Below are positions 61,801-64,000 of a DNA stretch of 64,000 nucleotides, in pieces; within the stretch, counting starts at the first letter, position 1; every line of letters starts with the position of its first letter. This stretch comes from Flaccisagitta enflata (taxonomy: Eukaryota; Chaetognatha; Sagittoidea; Aphragmophora), in assembly GCA_965153355.1 (NCBI GenBank), contig OZ231127.1, positions 39,370,001 to 39,434,000 on the forward strand, read 5' to 3'. Made by a program: the position numbers and the translations under genes. The notes under the pieces are model-generated. The model was not told the origin of the DNA. It did no database searches and saw only the letters and a program-made list of their open reading frames with translations.

Positions 61801-63406
61801 CGGATGATTTGGCAGAGCATGTAGTAGATGCAGTTGAGGGAAGCGCGGCTCCAACATTTGGGGATTGTGTGCGCTTCTTGGTTCTGTAGAAAAAAAATGG
61901 GATTATTATATAATGATCATCTCAGCCATGAAATATATTTGTTTTTTCTCATTCCCTTCTACTCAACTCAATTTCTTGTGTGTTCACAAATTGCAATGTT
62001 ACCTAGTCGGAGCAGCAGCGGAAGTGGACGTTGGTGAGGTCGCATTGGAGGGGACGACATCCACTTGAATCAAGTCGTTAAAATCGTCACCCCCGCTGTC
62101 ATCTTCTTCAGAGTGATCATCGCTGCAGTCCTTCGTCCTTGTAACCAAAATATAATAATGATATGAACCACATGATATTATTATCGCAGCAATCATGACA
62201 CATAATTGTGTGTTGGCTGGCGAAATCTTAATCTCACCTCCTCGATGTTGCAGCTGGAGCGGCAGCGGCCGCGGCAGCGGCAGTGGCGCGTCTGGAGGAG
62301 ATTGTCAGATTGGCCGCTTGATTGGGCGGTTGAGACGATGGAATCACGCTGACATAAACAATGGAAACAAAAATCACCATCAGCAATAAACTGTTTTCGA
62401 AATGGATAGTCTGATGGAATAATTTAAAAAATGCTTATCCACTACAACAATACTCACTCGTCAGCATCCGAAGCATCGTCAAAAGCCTCGCTGGAAGCAT
62501 CGTCGCCTTCATCCACATACTGCTTCGATGTCGGAGTCTTGGCCGGTGGGGGGGGCATGTTCGGCGTAGAACGTGCTTCCACCCGGGGAAAGTACCTTTC
62601 CACCTTCTTGGCCAGCTTCGCGTCTTCCAGCATTTGGGAGCGCAACTGGGCGCAATTCAGTTTATTGCTAAGAAATAATAGCAAAAATTAAAAATTAATA
62701 AATACATAAATAAATACATGAGATTTTAATTCATCAATAAATAGATCACGTTTCAAATCATCATTCAATAAATCATTATTCATCAATCATCACAAAATAC
62801 ATGAAATTTCAAATCTATGAATACATCATTCTCGACATGCATATGCAGGCAAATATTTCATTATTTTAAGCAACCCCTTACCCTGGTTTCTCCAACGCTT
62901 TTTTGAGCAGTGCTGCGTGATGATTGATGTTTAAAGCCGTCTGACGCCCGAGCCAGTTCACCCCCTTGCCGGCTGACTTTACCAATTTTTCGATTTCACG
63001 GCGCATGTTGGTCAACTTTTCCCTTTGCTTTGGGTTCGCTTTTCTGCCATACAGAGAGTCTTTGTTGGTCTTCATCTGCCTCTTGAGCCCCCGCTGAAGT
63101 TCGCTGATGTTTTTGCCCTCCTTGGTGAATCTGTGAAAGTAAGAAAGAGTGGTGGTGTAATAAAAAGTAGTTAGCCAATGTCAGTGGAATCTGTAATTGT
63201 AGGAGCAACTGTACACATACAGCGTAACCGTTTGCTACTTACGTGTCACGAAGTAAGTGGGAAATCGGAATCTCCTTGTGGTTGTCGGGCCACTCGAACA
63301 GTTTGCAACCCGCCATCTCGTCGGCATAAAGGTCCACGAGGCGGTAAAACTCCCCCAAACAGACGTATGTTGGAGCTGAGTGGTGGGTTGGGCCAAAATT
63401 ATCCTT
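58862..63406 (-). CDS. Large multi-exon gene, unknown function, 5' end not seen
   Basis: Eleven exons with GT-AG borders and compatible phases: 63243-63406, 62882-63130, 62458-62667, 62238-62348, 62003-62137, 61524-61883, 61237-61415, 60722-60975, 59887-60186, 59398-59690, 58862-59282; total 892 codons, stop at 58862. The donor after exon 7 is ambiguous (61237 keeps frame, 61233 does not). Exons 1-2 look folded (LGEFYRLVDLYADEM, KLVKSAGKGVNWLGRQ). Exons 3-7 are disordered, with Pro, Ala, (K/S)SS repeats and acidic runs. Exons 8-11 look folded (WDRIVNN, FFRRIYVQPIPDWQ, LFPFLYLRHLQPVLADEI, GITWLLTRADGNDCG, YGFRVSDWVMDIRRRQ). The basic peptide exon in the right inverted-repeat arm (ATG at 63977, same strand) could be its first exon, but I see no clean donor. 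No family recognised. A 30-bp direct duplication ends the coding region. Confidence 0.65.
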
Positions 63407-63674
63407 CTGTATGAAAAGAAAATTTGCAGACTAGTTATATAAACAGTTATAACAGTTTTGCAGTTGTACCACTTTAAACAGTTATAGTAACAGTTACAAC
63501 AGTTCTATTCGAAATAAGCCTTTTCTCATGATAAAAATTTCGAAGCAATGATAAACAAGGCAAACACCTATAAGTCGCGTGCGAGACTTACTTACATAAT
63601 CGCCTAATTATTTAAGTATGTTATTTCCTGTAATTCTAACAATCAATAATTCAAATTCAAATTTTGTTCAACAA
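63407..63674. other. Intron or upstream region of the large gene
   Basis: AT-rich with AACAGTTATAACAG-type short repeats and a donor-like GTAAGT on minus near 63596. Confidence 0.4.
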
Positions 63675-63687
63675 TATATTGAGAGAA

Positions 63688-63742
<55 letters not shown>

Positions 63743-63781
63743 GACAGAGAGAGAGACAGACAGAGAGAGACAGACAGAGAG
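63675..63781 (+). repeat. (GACA)n/(GA)n
   Basis: Microsatellite directly inside the right inverted-repeat arm. Confidence 0.95.
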
Positions 63782-64000
63782 ATGGACATTCAGAACGCAG
63801 TTGAAGACAGATCTTGATCACTGACAAATAGACAGACAAATTGGGATTAAGACAGCTAGAACTTCTAGTAGAAGCGAGGCTGAGAGACAAGACAACTTTT
63901 TTTGCGCCATTCGTCGCGCTTCTGTGTTTTAGCACTCGAACGTTTTGGATAATCGCGGGGAAATTTATCATCCTCCATCGCAGCTGCGTCAAGGAAGATC
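63782..64000 (-). repeat. Right arm of the inverted repeat, reaches window edge
   Basis: Inverse of 51539-51747. ATG at 63977 (minus) with the same short basic peptide frame; one Arg-to-Thr change and one silent change in its first ~25 codons. Confidence 0.9.

Overview
Nuclear DNA of a metazoan: coding blocks have short GT-AG introns, the rest is extremely rich in microsatellites ((AAC)n, (GA)n, (AC)n, (GAAA)n, 21-bp minisatellites), and it carries Helitron, Penelope, hAT, Tc1/mariner, pogo and possible Mutator relics. The style fits a marine invertebrate such as a decapod crustacean, but nothing here proves the taxon.

Layout. 1-183: first coding exon of an unidentified host gene running off the left edge. 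0.3-33 kb: almost gene-free, made of microsatellites and short elements. The commonest are four families, here called A, B, C and D. They differ in sequence but share one architecture: ACAAG/ACAGG, a small 5' hairpin, an internal GACGGACGG-type or 21-bp repeat tract, a small 3' hairpin and a (C/T)AAAAA end. 18.96-20.17 kb: the 3' part of a Penelope-like retroelement (RT thumb plus GIY-YIG endonuclease) with long polyproline and polyglutamine inserts. 33.5-37.4 kb: a long Helitron-type ORF (SGNH-like, coiled coil, DUF6570-like, Helitron_like_N start) whose Rep catalytic and helicase parts are missing. 38.7-45.4 kb: a dense field of D elements with their minisatellites. 45.4-51.2 kb: scattered A/C/D elements, a 502-bp element with a 9-bp target duplication, and a repeat family with a conserved reading frame.

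51.5-64.0 kb is different: few repeats, tightly packed genes, all on the minus strand. It is bracketed by a ~210-bp inverted repeat (51539-51747 and 63782-64000, the right arm touching the window edge). It holds a multi-exon gene for a ~900-residue protein I do not recognise, a dUTPase-like gene lacking the catalytic Asp and a clear motif V, a small basic/acidic protein, and three paralogous RING-B-box genes with the same three-exon layout. One RING-B-box gene and the small protein lie inside a nested 3.1-kb cassette (55679-58772) with ~113-bp terminal inverted repeats and an 18-bp perfect direct repeat on each side. dUTPase plus multiplied RING proteins is typical of large DNA virus or virus-derived cargo, so I read the block as a candidate virus-like or giant transposable element domesticated with introns. 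That origin is inference; the repeats, exons and motifs are seen directly.
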